From Flavobacteriales bacterium (GTDB lineage Bacteria > Bacteroidota > Bacteroidia > Flavobacteriales_D > Sanyastnellaceae): DNA of 64,000 nucleotides. Below are positions 10,287 through 19,836 of the stretch, piece by piece. Within the stretch, counting starts at the first letter, position 1; each line of letters begins with the position of its first letter. The stretch covers positions 1 through 64,000 of the forward strand of contig JADKIZ010000021.1 of NCBI GenBank assembly GCA_016722445.1. Direction: 5' to 3'. The notes beneath the pieces were generated by a model that saw only the letters and a program-made list of their open reading frames with translations, was not told where the DNA came from and searched no databases. Both the position numbers and the translations under genes were made by a program.

Positions 10287-10944
10287 CTAAACAGAGATAG
10301 TTTCTTACAAAAAGTCAAATAGGTTGTGCAAGGGCAGTTTTGAGCATGAAAATCCTAGATCGCCTTTTGGACGATTGTTGGCTTACTTGCTTATCCGAGG
10401 GTCAATCGGACGGCTGCGTGAAATTCAAAGTCAGGGGAATAGCGTACTCGCTAAGTGAGATGGTAGATGGAGATTGTCATTTTCATAATAGATAAGTTTT
10501 TGTTTCAAGGTGTTTTAACGGGGAGGAATTCACTTGGTTTCAAATTTCATGTTTTTAATCATAAGTTAATTCATTGAATTGAAAAACAGTGCTTTAAGAA
10601 TGTGAATTAGGGTCGAAAATTGATCCTATATGTGCCTACTCATGTTATCTGGAGATGGACTTTAGGTCATTTTTTTTCGATGAATGAGCATTGTCTTACA
10701 ATATGTGTCCAAAATCATTGTTAGCTGAATGTCCCTATAGCTTGATTTTTTCTGGAATCCGACTTTTCATTTCGCTCTATAAATACTGTCGGTATCAGAT
10801 GCTATAATTAGAATCCCTTTGTGGATTCTCTGTTTGATAACCTGTTGCGAGAATTTTATTTTGAAACCATGAGGTTCTTCTCTGGAACTTGTTTGCATCG
10901 AAAGGTCAAACAAAAATTGAAGGGCTTCAATACCAATAGAGCAT
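10287..10944. other. Intergenic region, no gene seen
   Basis: The region lies between divergently transcribed genes (giant adhesin on minus, beta-barrel protein on plus). It is AT-rich with frequent stops in all frames. No clear TAnnTTTG promoter box, RNA gene or repeat was identified, although promoters for both flanking genes must lie here. Confidence 0.6.
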
Positions 10945-11589
10945 ATGAAAAATTACTTGTTATGTCTGCTTTTGGGCATCATTCAATTGATTTCAACGGC
11001 ACAGAATCCTGAAGGAGGTTTACACGATTCATTACCACAATTACCAATGCGTAAAAATGTTGTCGGATTTCAGCTGGGCGGTAATTTCTCTGGATTTTAT
11101 GATGGCGCATCATTCAATTCACGCCATCTTATTGCTGACGGTCAGGGGATTCGAATGGGGATTTTGATCCATCATCAATTAACGAGGACAATCGGATTTG
11201 TACCTTCAGCAGAATTGATACTAAACAACAGTAAACTATTTGTAGAAGACAATGAACAGGTACTGCACGAAAAATCACTTGTTCCAATGAATATGCAATT
11301 CACAGGGTTGTGCAAGTGGGTATTGCCAAGCGACTCTTGGGCGCCATTCATTCAAGCGGGTCCGGCTGTGCGCGTTCCCGTATTCCAACGGGAAATGTCT
11401 TCACATCAACACGATTTTCATTCGGATGTGGCAACAGATCTTGGTTTTGGTTTTGAGAAAAAATGTGGAAGTTTATTCATTTGCCCTACACTGAGATTTA
11501 CCCACGGTTTTAATAACATCAGTAATTCCCCTGAAATCAGCCCGATTGTGCACGATCAATTGTCGTTGACCATTGTTGTGAGGGGTTAA
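10945..11589 (+). CDS. Outer-membrane beta-barrel protein (PorT-like)
   Basis: A 214-residue protein with signal peptide MKNYLLCLLLGIIQLISTAQ. The mature part shows alternating strands typical of the OMP_b-brl_2/PorT-like small barrels: VVGFQLGGNFSGF near the start, GIRMGILIHHQLTRTIGFVPSAELI, GLCKWVLP, PFIQAGPAVRVP, LGFGFEKKCGSLFICPTLRFTHGFNNI, and a final strand LSLTIVVRG ending in an aliphatic/aromatic-rich pattern. The size matches eight-stranded barrels. It probably sits in the outer membrane; ligand unknown. It stands alone with intergenic space on both sides. Confidence 0.7.
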   Translation: MKNYLLCLLLGIIQLISTAQNPEGGLHDSLPQLPMRKNVVGFQLGGNFSGFYDGASFNSRHLIADGQGIRMGILIHHQLTRTIGFVPSAELILNNSKLFVEDNEQVLHEKSLVPMNMQFTGLCKWVLPSDSWAPFIQAGPAVRVPVFQREMSSHQHDFHSDVATDLGFGFEKKCGSLFICPTLRFTHGFNNISNSPEISPIVHDQLSLTIVVRG

Positions 11590-11828
11590 GAGTTGTTTAT
11601 GCGTTCCTCCAGTCTTTGCTTCAAACAAGTCATGAAGTAGCCTATACTTAATGCTGAGCGTAATGGTTATAATGAGTGTTGATCGATCATGATTTCATTA
11701 TTCGCCTTGAATAAATAGGAATGACTGCATCTGGTCATTCTCAGTCATTCTTGCAGATGAACCGATTGACCTAAACAAAATGTGTTGAACAATTGATTCA
11801 ATAACCCACCAATTTCGGATTGCATTGA

Positions 11829-12416
11829 CTATTCCAAAATCAGCGAAACGCGATTGAAGTCAGCAGCAGCATTCACTACAGCGCGGAAATCTTCATACAA
11901 TGACAGAGGCAAATTCATATGAAGATAGGACTCGCGAATTCTAATGACCAACTGATTTCCCTTGACTTCATATTCTGAATGAAACGCTGCCATCAATTCT
12001 CCAGCTTCGTTTTTGCACTCACGATCGATCTTGAGTGACTCAAGTCCGGATGCTTTCATTCCAGTGGGGATATTCACGGTAATCTCCCGAACATATTCAT
12101 GGGTAAAGTCGATGTTCACTGGATGTTGTCTCGGCTTCTCATTGTACATCGTATGCTGCTCCCCAATGACTTCTCCAACTTTGAAAATAAATTTATTGCC
12201 TGCAGATTCCAGCAAATCTGGGCCAGTCAATTGCGCTTTCGTGATAAATGGTTTCGAATATTGTTGCTGACTACTGATGTCATAATTCAATAGTTCAAGA
12301 TTTTCCACCTTACTATTTTCCTGAAGGTTTTGAATGACACCTTCCATCAGTTTTTCTGTCGTCTTCACTGGAGTAGTAGCAAGCCTCACGCAAATTGTAA
12401 TGTGCAAATCCTGCAT
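11829..12416 (-). CDS. DUF3857/transglutaminase-like protein, C-terminal fragment
   Basis: This is the C-terminal part of the gene beginning at 13785, displaced by one frame near 12375. Coding from TPVKTTEKLMEGVIQNLQ onwards (about 12375 down to 11829) continues the upstream frame after NLREACYY; the first residues before that are out of frame. It is the beta-rich C-terminal domain usual for DUF3857-transglutaminase proteins (DUF3858 region), ending DFNRVSLILE. The change fits one extra base, or two missing, in the CTACTACT stretch. It is the last member of the three-gene operon; no terminator hairpin was obvious downstream. Confidence 0.7.
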   Translation of the reverse strand: MQDLHITICVRLATTPVKTTEKLMEGVIQNLQENSKVENLELLNYDISSQQQYSKPFITKAQLTGPDLLESAGNKFIFKVGEVIGEQHTMYNEKPRQHPVNIDFTHEYVREITVNIPTGMKASGLESLKIDRECKNEAGELMAAFHSEYEVKGNQLVIRIRESYLHMNLPLSLYEDFRAVVNAAADFNRVSLILE

Positions 12417-13785
12417 AACTTTTTTCGTGTTGGGTGATGGTGTTCACCATATCCGAACTGAAGTTCACCACGTAGTTTTCTGTGATCGTGCTTTCTGTTG
12501 CAGGATTCTCTGCGATGTTGACAATGGTTGTCACGGTTGTCCTGGTTCCACCGATTTCTTTGGTACGTATCCGCATAGCGTCTTGTCCCAAAAAGCCTGA
12601 ATGAATGATGGGTGCACGGAAGGCAATTTCATGGGCATCCATATAGATTTTTGATCCAGGGAAATAGAAGATCACTTCTTGGAAAAACGATTGACTATCA
12701 AATGCCTGATCAAAAAATTTCGTATTTTTTTTACAGGTTCCAATGAGGTCGTATTGAATTCCAGCATAATGAAATAAGTACATATAAAGTCGAATGACAC
12801 CATAACCAGAGCAATACTTCTTCTTGATTAAATCGCCCATATCTTCCGGTGTTCCAACATTATTGACGATATTGAAGTTCCGTTTTACATAGTCTTCAAT
12901 GGCGAAAATTTTGGCATATTCATCTGCTTTATCTGCAACTTTAATCTCTTTCAGTAATTTGTTGATGTCAGATTTGTTGCCATCAAGAAACTGCATATGC
13001 GTTTCATAGAAGCTTCTACCTATGTCAGCCCATTTTTCATAATTGGCCACGTCTTCATTTTTCATGAATCTGATTTCAGTCCGGGCGAGATACGCATTGG
13101 GTAAGGTGTATTCCTCGTCCTGGTTGGCTGGCAACGACTTCAAAACTGTTTTGTGAAAAACACGCGTACCAACTAAGCTATCAGTGGCAGCAACTTCATA
13201 GTTGTAAGGTTTGCTCTCGCATTTGATGGTCATCGGAGTTATCACAGTATAACTGCTTTCCCTGGTGACCAATTCTGATTGAAAGTAATGCACTCCCGTT
13301 AGTTCAAGCGGACTTGTAATGGCCATGATACTTTCGATGTAACTGCCTGGGTCAACTTTTTCCAATGCCAATTGCTGGAACACCGCTCCCTCAACTTCGA
13401 CCTCTTGCACGTCGGATGGCTGTGATGTATAAACCACTTTGCCATCTTTGATGACACGAGCCTTCATGGTCCAAAATTCATCTTTATAACGAACCCTGAG
13501 GTATAACTTGTTATTTGATTCCGCAGATCCAATGTCATTGACTTGCATCAGCTTATGCCACAAATCGTAAGTAGCCGCTTGTCCGCCTGGAGTTGCCTTG
13601 ATCTCCGTGAATCTCCGATCCCAGTGAATGCAAGTATGATATCCTGTTGAATCCATAAATGGCGAGGTAATAGCGGCATCGTCGAATGGATATGACTCAA
13701 TGGAAAAATCAGTTTGCGAATAGTATTGTGGTGAGACAATTGCAAATAGGAGTAGAAGGTAAAAGTGTTGTATTGCCTTGTTCAT
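12313..13785 (-). CDS. DUF3857/transglutaminase-like secreted protein, N-terminal part
   Basis: The start at 13785 is chosen because MNKAIQHFYLLLLFAIVSPQYYSQ is a signal peptide and it lies 4 bp after the stop of the upstream operon gene; an upstream in-frame start would bury the signal. Domain order is a DUF3857-type N-terminal domain, then a transglutaminase-like core with Cys in KKKYCSGYGVIRLYMY and Asp in IYMDAHE. The position where the family usually has the catalytic His reads FFQEV, so catalysis is doubtful. Periplasmic or surface location is inferred. The frame breaks near 12375 and continues in the 11829-12416 frame; the last roughly 20 codons here are spurious. Confidence 0.78.
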   Translation of the reverse strand: MNKAIQHFYLLLLFAIVSPQYYSQTDFSIESYPFDDAAITSPFMDSTGYHTCIHWDRRFTEIKATPGGQAATYDLWHKLMQVNDIGSAESNNKLYLRVRYKDEFWTMKARVIKDGKVVYTSQPSDVQEVEVEGAVFQQLALEKVDPGSYIESIMAITSPLELTGVHYFQSELVTRESSYTVITPMTIKCESKPYNYEVAATDSLVGTRVFHKTVLKSLPANQDEEYTLPNAYLARTEIRFMKNEDVANYEKWADIGRSFYETHMQFLDGNKSDINKLLKEIKVADKADEYAKIFAIEDYVKRNFNIVNNVGTPEDMGDLIKKKYCSGYGVIRLYMYLFHYAGIQYDLIGTCKKNTKFFDQAFDSQSFFQEVIFYFPGSKIYMDAHEIAFRAPIIHSGFLGQDAMRIRTKEIGGTRTTVTTIVNIAENPATESTITENYVVNFSSDMVNTITQHEKSYAGFAHYNLREACYYSSEDDRKTDGRCHSKPSGK

Positions 13786-13789
13786 GGGC

Positions 13790-15709
13790 TTATTTTTTTT
13801 GAAGTACGATGGTTTTTCTTTGATAAAGTGCAATGGCATCCAAGTGTTTTTTCAGTTCATCAACTTTCTCAAAAGGAATATGAATGTGATCGAATTTCCA
13901 CGTTTTGTTCATGGTCACGGCACCATTCTCCTCTTTATAGACAATGTCCATAGAATAGTAATCTGAATGTAAAGAGAAGTTTTCCGGAAGATATTTTACG
14001 CTATAACCGGATGGAATGACGAACTTGGAATCGATATAGTCTTCGTAAGCGAAAAGATAATCACAACCTTCTGTTCTGGCCTCTTCATCTGGCTTCAGGT
14101 CTTGTGAGTGTTTATCGAAGTTGAGATTCACATACATTTCATTGTCTACAAATCGAACATAGTCATGAATGGTCATTTCGTAATCAATGCGCAACGTAGA
14201 ATCTCTGTTGTTCATGTTCTCGTGATGATAACTTGCCAGATCACATTTATTGCTCCCTCTTTTCAAAATGTGGAGCATAAGTTCTTTTTCGTTTTGTGGT
14301 CCGGCATTCATAAACCGCTCTGCATTGGTGCTATGCGCATATCCATTCATTTGCGTTTGGCCTTTTAATACAAGGTCTTTATCCGAAACACGAATTTCAA
14401 ACTCATCATAAACGGTGTTTTTTTGCGCAGGTACGACAGGTACTTTCACAATCTCATACTTATCTTTTGATAGACTGATGAGTGTTTCTTTTCCCTGAAT
14501 AAACATGGTTGGGTAGCCATAAGGCTGGTAACGTCCGGTCGCATCAAGAAAGGTGTACTCATCTCCTAATTTTACAGCAGCAATCATGTGATTGTCGCAA
14601 TAGGGAAGGGGTAACTCTTCATAGGTGTAATTGCGATCTCTTGTGCCAATCCAGCAGAGATATGCCGGAATACCGGCATAGTCAAGCATGTTTTTGAGCA
14701 AATTGGCCATGTCTTTACAATCGCCAAATTTCCTTTCCATCACCAAATTGCATTCGCGTGGAATAAGACCGCCAAGCCCGTCTTCAAAAGCGATGTAGTG
14801 AACGTTGTCTTGCACCCAAGTCATTACTCCACGTACCAATGCTTCGTCGCCATTGTTTTTGGTTTTGATTGAATCAACAACATTTCTCAGGGCTATGCTG
14901 TAATCCTTGCTGAGATCTTTAACGTAAGAATAGTTGTGACGGTATAGGGCATCCAAATTGCCAAAATATTCTACGGGTCCATTCTTGGAAGTGTAATTTT
15001 TGATGTAAGGATACAGGTGTGGAGAGTGTTTGCCATTGTCCATGACCATGTCCTGGTCTTTGTACTCCGGCACTTGCAAGGCTGTCCAGTGATACTCCGT
15101 TGTTTTACCCTTTTTCGTTTTTTCGAATTGTACACCTGACATATCACCAAATGATTTGAAATCGATTTCAATTCCGTCTTCCACACGGATGATCAATTCC
15201 AGCCTTTCTGAAGGTAATCCGTAACCAAATTCGAAACTTCCCAGAAAATGCGCATCAAGGAATTCGTGTGTATACTCTTTTTCTGTCACACTGCCATAAA
15301 CCACGTCGGGAAACACAAAATCCCTTACCATGTGACTGTCATAAAATGATTCGCCCTCCACGTATTTTCTATCGTGAAACTGCGTCACAGGTCGCTTGGA
15401 GTATTTACCATCCTTATAAATCCAAGTATTGGCCTTCAAATCCAATAAATTCTGAAATGTCGGATCATAAATGACGTGATCTTTGGATTGACCGATGCCT
15501 TTGTCATTGATAAAGGCTATCTGGGTTTTGGCGACCCGCTCTACATGGGGTTGGTCCTTCTTGATCGTGATCTCAAATTCTTCATAATGCAATAGCAATA
15601 CGGTATTGCTTTTTGGATAACGACTCTTGAGCTCGTCTGGCGAAAGAGCTGGTTGTGAAAAAGCTTTGAGAGTAGATAGCAGTAAGGCAATGATTAGACT
15701 ACTTCGCAT
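13790..15709 (-). CDS. DUF3857 and transglutaminase-domain secreted protein
   Basis: An intact 639-residue protein with signal peptide MRSSLIIALLLSTLKAFSQ. It has an N-terminal DUF3857 domain (about 35-260), a transglutaminase-like core (about 280-390) and a C-terminal DUF3858-like domain. The complete catalytic triad is visible: Cys in KFGDCKDMANLL (about 329), His in CDNHMIAAVKL (about 372) and Asp in YTFLDATG (about 388). Family members are exported papain-like-fold enzymes of unknown substrate, possibly cross-linking or cleaving proteins. The start overlaps the end of the TPR/MORN gene by 11 bp and the stop lies 4 bp before the next transglutaminase-like gene, so all three form an operon. 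Confidence 0.88.
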   Translation of the reverse strand: MRSSLIIALLLSTLKAFSQPALSPDELKSRYPKSNTVLLLHYEEFEITIKKDQPHVERVAKTQIAFINDKGIGQSKDHVIYDPTFQNLLDLKANTWIYKDGKYSKRPVTQFHDRKYVEGESFYDSHMVRDFVFPDVVYGSVTEKEYTHEFLDAHFLGSFEFGYGLPSERLELIIRVEDGIEIDFKSFGDMSGVQFEKTKKGKTTEYHWTALQVPEYKDQDMVMDNGKHSPHLYPYIKNYTSKNGPVEYFGNLDALYRHNYSYVKDLSKDYSIALRNVVDSIKTKNNGDEALVRGVMTWVQDNVHYIAFEDGLGGLIPRECNLVMERKFGDCKDMANLLKNMLDYAGIPAYLCWIGTRDRNYTYEELPLPYCDNHMIAAVKLGDEYTFLDATGRYQPYGYPTMFIQGKETLISLSKDKYEIVKVPVVPAQKNTVYDEFEIRVSDKDLVLKGQTQMNGYAHSTNAERFMNAGPQNEKELMLHILKRGSNKCDLASYHHENMNNRDSTLRIDYEMTIHDYVRFVDNEMYVNLNFDKHSQDLKPDEEARTEGCDYLFAYEDYIDSKFVIPSGYSVKYLPENFSLHSDYYSMDIVYKEENGAVTMNKTWKFDHIHIPFEKVDELKKHLDAIALYQRKTIVLQKK

Positions 15710-18700
15710 AGAATGTATCGTTATAATATTCTCCTTCCTTGGTCAATTTACCATTCTTATCATAAAGCTTAACAGGTCCATGTAATGTCCCCGCTACATA
15801 GGTGAGTTGCATCATTAATTTACCATTGGGATGATAGACATTGCGAACACCAGTCATCTCGTTGTCCACATATACGCTCTCATCCAAAAGAACACCAGAG
15901 GAGCTGTATTCTTTCAAGGTGCCTTGATATGAGCCGTTGATATAACTGTATTCCGCCATCAGTTTTCCACTTGGGTAGTAAAAACTGAGTGTGCCATCAT
16001 ACTCTGAGTTTTTAATCTTAAAAGAAGCGGACAATTTACCATTGGCGTAGTATGCTTTTACCTCATCTGATTCTTCGTTTACCGGGATGAATGGCAACAA
16101 TTTGTGGTTTTTGTCTTCGTAGGTATATGCGATGAGTTTGTCGCGATAATATTTTCTGACTATAGCAATGGATCCGTCATCACCATAGATATACTCCACG
16201 CCATGACGATCTCCATCTTCGATTTCTAGTGTCCTTCTTACTTTTCCATCACGATAATAAAATGTACTCAAACTATCCTGTTGACCGTTATGATATACAG
16301 CAGTAAAGTCTTTTGTGCCGTCGATCTCGTAAAAATCCCAAACGCCAGTTCTGCGACCATATTTGAACTCTCCAACTTGAGTTTTGTGATTCAAATTGTA
16401 GCTTTCAAAGTGACCATTTATATAGCCTGCCAGCATCGTTGAAACTTGTTCATCACTTCCATCGGGATTTTTATCTTTACGTGAACCGAACATGTTGCCA
16501 TTTTTACATTCAATCTTCACATGATCTGCGCCATTGCGGTATTTAGAATGGTAAACCCCGTTTCCTTCCTTCATGTAGCATGAATGAAGGATTTTTCCAT
16601 TCGCATCATAAGTCGTATTTCCACACAATAAATCCATTTCGAAAATATCAGCAAAATCTTTGGTGCCATCCGGTGCATAAACTGTTTTTAGTCCGTTGAT
16701 TTTGTCTTTCCAGTAAAATGATTCGGTGGATTTATTGCCATTCACATAAAACGATGTTTGTGGTCCGTGTGACATCCCGTTGTCATAATAATAATATCCT
16801 GACACCTGCCCGTTTTTGTGATAGTAGATTTGCAAACCGTCCATCTCCCCGTCTACATAAAACTCATCAGCCCTTAACTGACCCGTTGAGTAATATTTCT
16901 TTTGTGAGCCATCAAGAAAACCGCCTTTGTAATTCGCGGTCAGTATAAGATTGCCTACTGCATCAAATTCTTTATATGGACCATCAAAACTCTTTTTTTC
17001 AATCCTGCCTTCATAAGCTTTGACCCTTATAGAGTTGTAAAATTCACCATTCAAAACATTGTCTTTCATCTTGACTTGAGCCAATGTTGAACCATCTGTG
17101 TTGTAATGGGTCATGGTGATTGCCTTATCTTTTTTGTATTCAATTTCCCGAAGAATTTTGCCTTCAATGTCATACACTTTGGTCATTCCTTCCAATTCTC
17201 CACTTGAACCGTAATTTTCTTCTTCTGCCAGCATTCCTTTTTCTGTATAGGTATACCATGTTCCAGTTTTGCGATCTGATTTGAAACTTCCTTTGGTGTA
17301 GATCTGTCCATTCTCAAAGTAATAAAGCCATTCACCTTCTTTCTTGCCCTTCACAAAATTTCCTTTGGTATCTATTTTACCATTACTATGATAACTGGTA
17401 TACACATCTTGATAATCATTATCGACCAACTTAGCCTCACTTTTGATTTGACCTTCGGGATAATATTCCTTCCTCATACCATTGATCCCCGTCGGTGTTA
17501 ATTCAAATTCGATCGATTTTGCACCGAATTGATCATAGTAAATGACCGGACCAATTGTCTTACCTTCTTTGATGCTGGCTTCGTAATTCAAAGTTCCATT
17601 CTCGTTGTAACTGTAAATTTTTCCGGTGGTAGAAGCGTTCAATTCTACGCGGGTATTGATTATTCCCATCTCGTTGTATTTTTCTTCGAATTGATCGTCC
17701 TTTTCTGGATTGTTTGTTTCACTCTGTTTCAAACGACCATTTTCATGGTAATATTTCCAAACACCAGTTTTCTTGCCCTGAGCGTAATTGCCTTCTGCGG
17801 ACAGATTTCCATTTGGACTAAAGTATCTCCAATATCCTTCAGGTTGATTATTTTGGAGTTCTCCGAACGCAGAAACAGTCGCATTTGTCCAATGAACGCG
17901 TGTTTTTTCTTTTTTGCCCAGATAAGTAATTTCTATCGGATTGTTGTGTGTTTCAAGGAAATTTGTCGCAAACTCACGGTATTTTTCACCCTTCGACTTA
18001 TTCTTATTTGCAAGTTTTTGTGCAGCCGGGGCATTAATGGAACCCATAGGTAGAGTTGCCATTCCAACGAAATGACCGCTATCCCAAGCTTTTTTATAGA
18101 ATTGCTGATAGAATTGGAGAATCGGATTATTGTTGTCCATAGTCGTTGGTAATAATTCGCAAATCACCTGAAGTTGTTTGGCGTAAGTCAGATCCAATTT
18201 GATCAAACTCTTGTATTTTTTGGTCAGTGCTGATTTACTTTTTACTACTTCATCGATTTCATCAAGTTCTGAAGCGAATGAGAAAATTTGTGCAGGTACG
18301 TCAGCTCTTGTTTTCTGAAATTGATCTGTACCAATGTTCTCTATTGCGCCAAGCACGGCCAAATTGCGCTCAGAATTACTGCTTGTTGTAATTCCCATAA
18401 ACAAAGCCAGAATTGCAAGTGTTGGTTCGCCTGCGTCAGCCGCAAGAAAACCTATGTTGAGGTGGGTTGCTGAGTGATAAGGATTGATGCGTAGAGAAAG
18501 GATATATTGTTCTAGCGACTCCTTGTATTTTTTCTGTTGGTTTAATGACCCCGCTTTTTCAAAGTATGGTCTGTGAGAATTGCCAAATTCTGAAATGGCC
18601 TGGTCATACGAAGCCATGGCTTCATCATATCGTTCCAATCTTTCATATGCCGCTCCAACCAGCAACAAGGAGTTCATGCGATCACAATATGGATCATTCA

Positions 18701-18983
18701 ATAATGTACGTAAGACATCTACGGCCTTCACATCCTGACTGTCGGCCACATAAGCCAAGGCCAATTCATATTGCGCCAATGCATAAAGACTATCGCCCTG
18801 AAGCACTTTGATGAATTCTGTTGTACTTTGATCATATTGACCAGACTCATAGTATTCGATTCCCTTTCTAATGACATCCAAAGAATTGATGTATTTGTCA
18901 CCGGCTTTTTGCGCAAAAAGGGTTGTGACAAAAAGGAATAGGCAAGAGGCAAGGATGTATGCCTTTAATCGTAGAATTTGCAT
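15699..18983 (-). CDS. Secreted TPR plus MORN/YwqK-repeat protein
   Basis: A 1094-residue protein with signal peptide MQILRLKAYILASCLFLFVTTLFAQ. Residues about 30-210 are tetratricopeptide repeats (GIEYYESGQYDQSTTEF; YERLERYDEAMASYDQAI; NQQKKYKESLEQYILSLRINP). From about 355 to the end come twenty or more MORN_2/YwqK-type repeats of the form G.WKYYHENGRLK, such as GEWLYYFENGQIYTKG and GVRNVYHPNGKLMMQ. Such repeats are beta-hairpin scaffolds; the YwqK name refers to an antitoxin family but nothing here suggests toxin neutralisation. It is first in an operon with two transglutaminase-like proteins, suggesting a scaffold and enzyme set in the periplasm or on the surface. That partnership is inference. 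Confidence 0.87.
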   Translation of the reverse strand: MQILRLKAYILASCLFLFVTTLFAQKAGDKYINSLDVIRKGIEYYESGQYDQSTTEFIKVLQGDSLYALAQYELALAYVADSQDVKAVDVLRTLLNDPYCDRMNSLLLVGAAYERLERYDEAMASYDQAISEFGNSHRPYFEKAGSLNQQKKYKESLEQYILSLRINPYHSATHLNIGFLAADAGEPTLAILALFMGITTSSNSERNLAVLGAIENIGTDQFQKTRADVPAQIFSFASELDEIDEVVKSKSALTKKYKSLIKLDLTYAKQLQVICELLPTTMDNNNPILQFYQQFYKKAWDSGHFVGMATLPMGSINAPAAQKLANKNKSKGEKYREFATNFLETHNNPIEITYLGKKEKTRVHWTNATVSAFGELQNNQPEGYWRYFSPNGNLSAEGNYAQGKKTGVWKYYHENGRLKQSETNNPEKDDQFEEKYNEMGIINTRVELNASTTGKIYSYNENGTLNYEASIKEGKTIGPVIYYDQFGAKSIEFELTPTGINGMRKEYYPEGQIKSEAKLVDNDYQDVYTSYHSNGKIDTKGNFVKGKKEGEWLYYFENGQIYTKGSFKSDRKTGTWYTYTEKGMLAEEENYGSSGELEGMTKVYDIEGKILREIEYKKDKAITMTHYNTDGSTLAQVKMKDNVLNGEFYNSIRVKAYEGRIEKKSFDGPYKEFDAVGNLILTANYKGGFLDGSQKKYYSTGQLRADEFYVDGEMDGLQIYYHKNGQVSGYYYYDNGMSHGPQTSFYVNGNKSTESFYWKDKINGLKTVYAPDGTKDFADIFEMDLLCGNTTYDANGKILHSCYMKEGNGVYHSKYRNGADHVKIECKNGNMFGSRKDKNPDGSDEQVSTMLAGYINGHFESYNLNHKTQVGEFKYGRRTGVWDFYEIDGTKDFTAVYHNGQQDSLSTFYYRDGKVRRTLEIEDGDRHGVEYIYGDDGSIAIVRKYYRDKLIAYTYEDKNHKLLPFIPVNEESDEVKAYYANGKLSASFKIKNSEYDGTLSFYYPSGKLMAEYSYINGSYQGTLKEYSSSGVLLDESVYVDNEMTGVRNVYHPNGKLMMQLTYVAGTLHGPVKLYDKNGKLTKEGEYYNDTFYAK

Positions 18984-19036
18984 TGGTTTTGAATAATGTT
19001 AAGCAAGCGTTTTAACAAAATACGCATAGAAGGCAT

Positions 19037-19053
19037 ATTGACATATGGTCAAT
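19037..19053. promoter_or_regulatory. Inverted repeat ATTGAC-N5-GTCAAT
   Basis: A perfect 6-bp inverted repeat with a 5-bp spacer lies 54 bp upstream of the TPR/MORN operon start. Its position suits an operator, but no regulator is linked to it and no clear promoter box was seen nearby. Confidence 0.3.
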
Positions 19054-19318
19054 GTTATAATGTAGGTCAGTTGATTCAATTCCCGTGTTTTAAGGCTTTA
19101 AATCCGACCCAAAATATTGTTTTGAAAGGTCGATTCTGCGCTCTTTTTGCTTTGTACTTCCTCCAAAGGAAGCATAACAACCTACTCATGGAGGTCAAAT
19201 AAAAAGGTCACACCGTACTTTATTGATTGGATCTTAACTTCATAATCGAAGAAATAATTATGCACCCTCCGGTCCTTTTCGACAAATCTCAAATGTGCAA
19301 TCCAAAACTCCAAAGCAT

Positions 19319-19750
19319 GGTCGGGACACCGAAGGTGTCCCGACTAATTTCCCACAACACAACGTCATTCCTCTTCGCAAAGCGAAGAGGAACCTACCAT
19401 CACCTAATCAAAACGAGCATACCCATCACTCCCATGGCTCTGATCAATTATTCACCTCAACATTCTACTCACTCAATACACGATCGCAGAAGTTCGCAAA
19501 GCGAAGAGGAACCTACTATCACCTTATCAAATAGAACATATTCCTCACTCAATACACGATTGCAGAAGTCCGCAAAGCGAAGAGGAACCTACTATCACCT
19601 TATCAAATAGAACATATTCCTCACTCAATACACGATTGCAGAAGTTCGCAAAGCGAAGAGGAACCTACTATCACCTTATCAAATAGAACATATTCCTCAC
19701 TCAATACACGATCGCAGAAGTTCGCAAATCGAAAACGAACCTAGAATCAC
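19319..19750. repeat. Two-hairpin intergenic element, locus 1, with 76-bp tandem array
   Basis: Hairpin A at 19321-19343 has a perfect 10-bp stem (TCGGGACACC/GGTGTCCCGA) and loop GAA. Then comes a conserved linker (AATTTCCC ... CGTCATTC) and hairpin B at 19370-19390, a perfect 9-bp stem CCTCTTCGC/GCGAAGAGG with loop AAA, followed by AACCTAC. Degenerate B hairpins (TTCGC-AAA-GCGAA) recur at 19493, 19569, 19645 and 19721, an exact 76-bp period; the last copy is decayed. The spacers between copies are nearly identical to each other, unlike CRISPR. No gene is present between 18984 and 19836. Confidence 0.85.
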
Positions 19751-19836
19751 CAAGGCAAATTGCAGACTATGGACTTATTCAACCAAAAGGATCACAGCAT
19801 ACTTTGATATAATCCACCTGTTGAGCCCTGTGAATC

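Noticed and set aside
19360..19750. CRISPR array
   Set aside because: The sequences between the hairpin copies are nearly identical, the period includes most of the unit and no cas genes are nearby.
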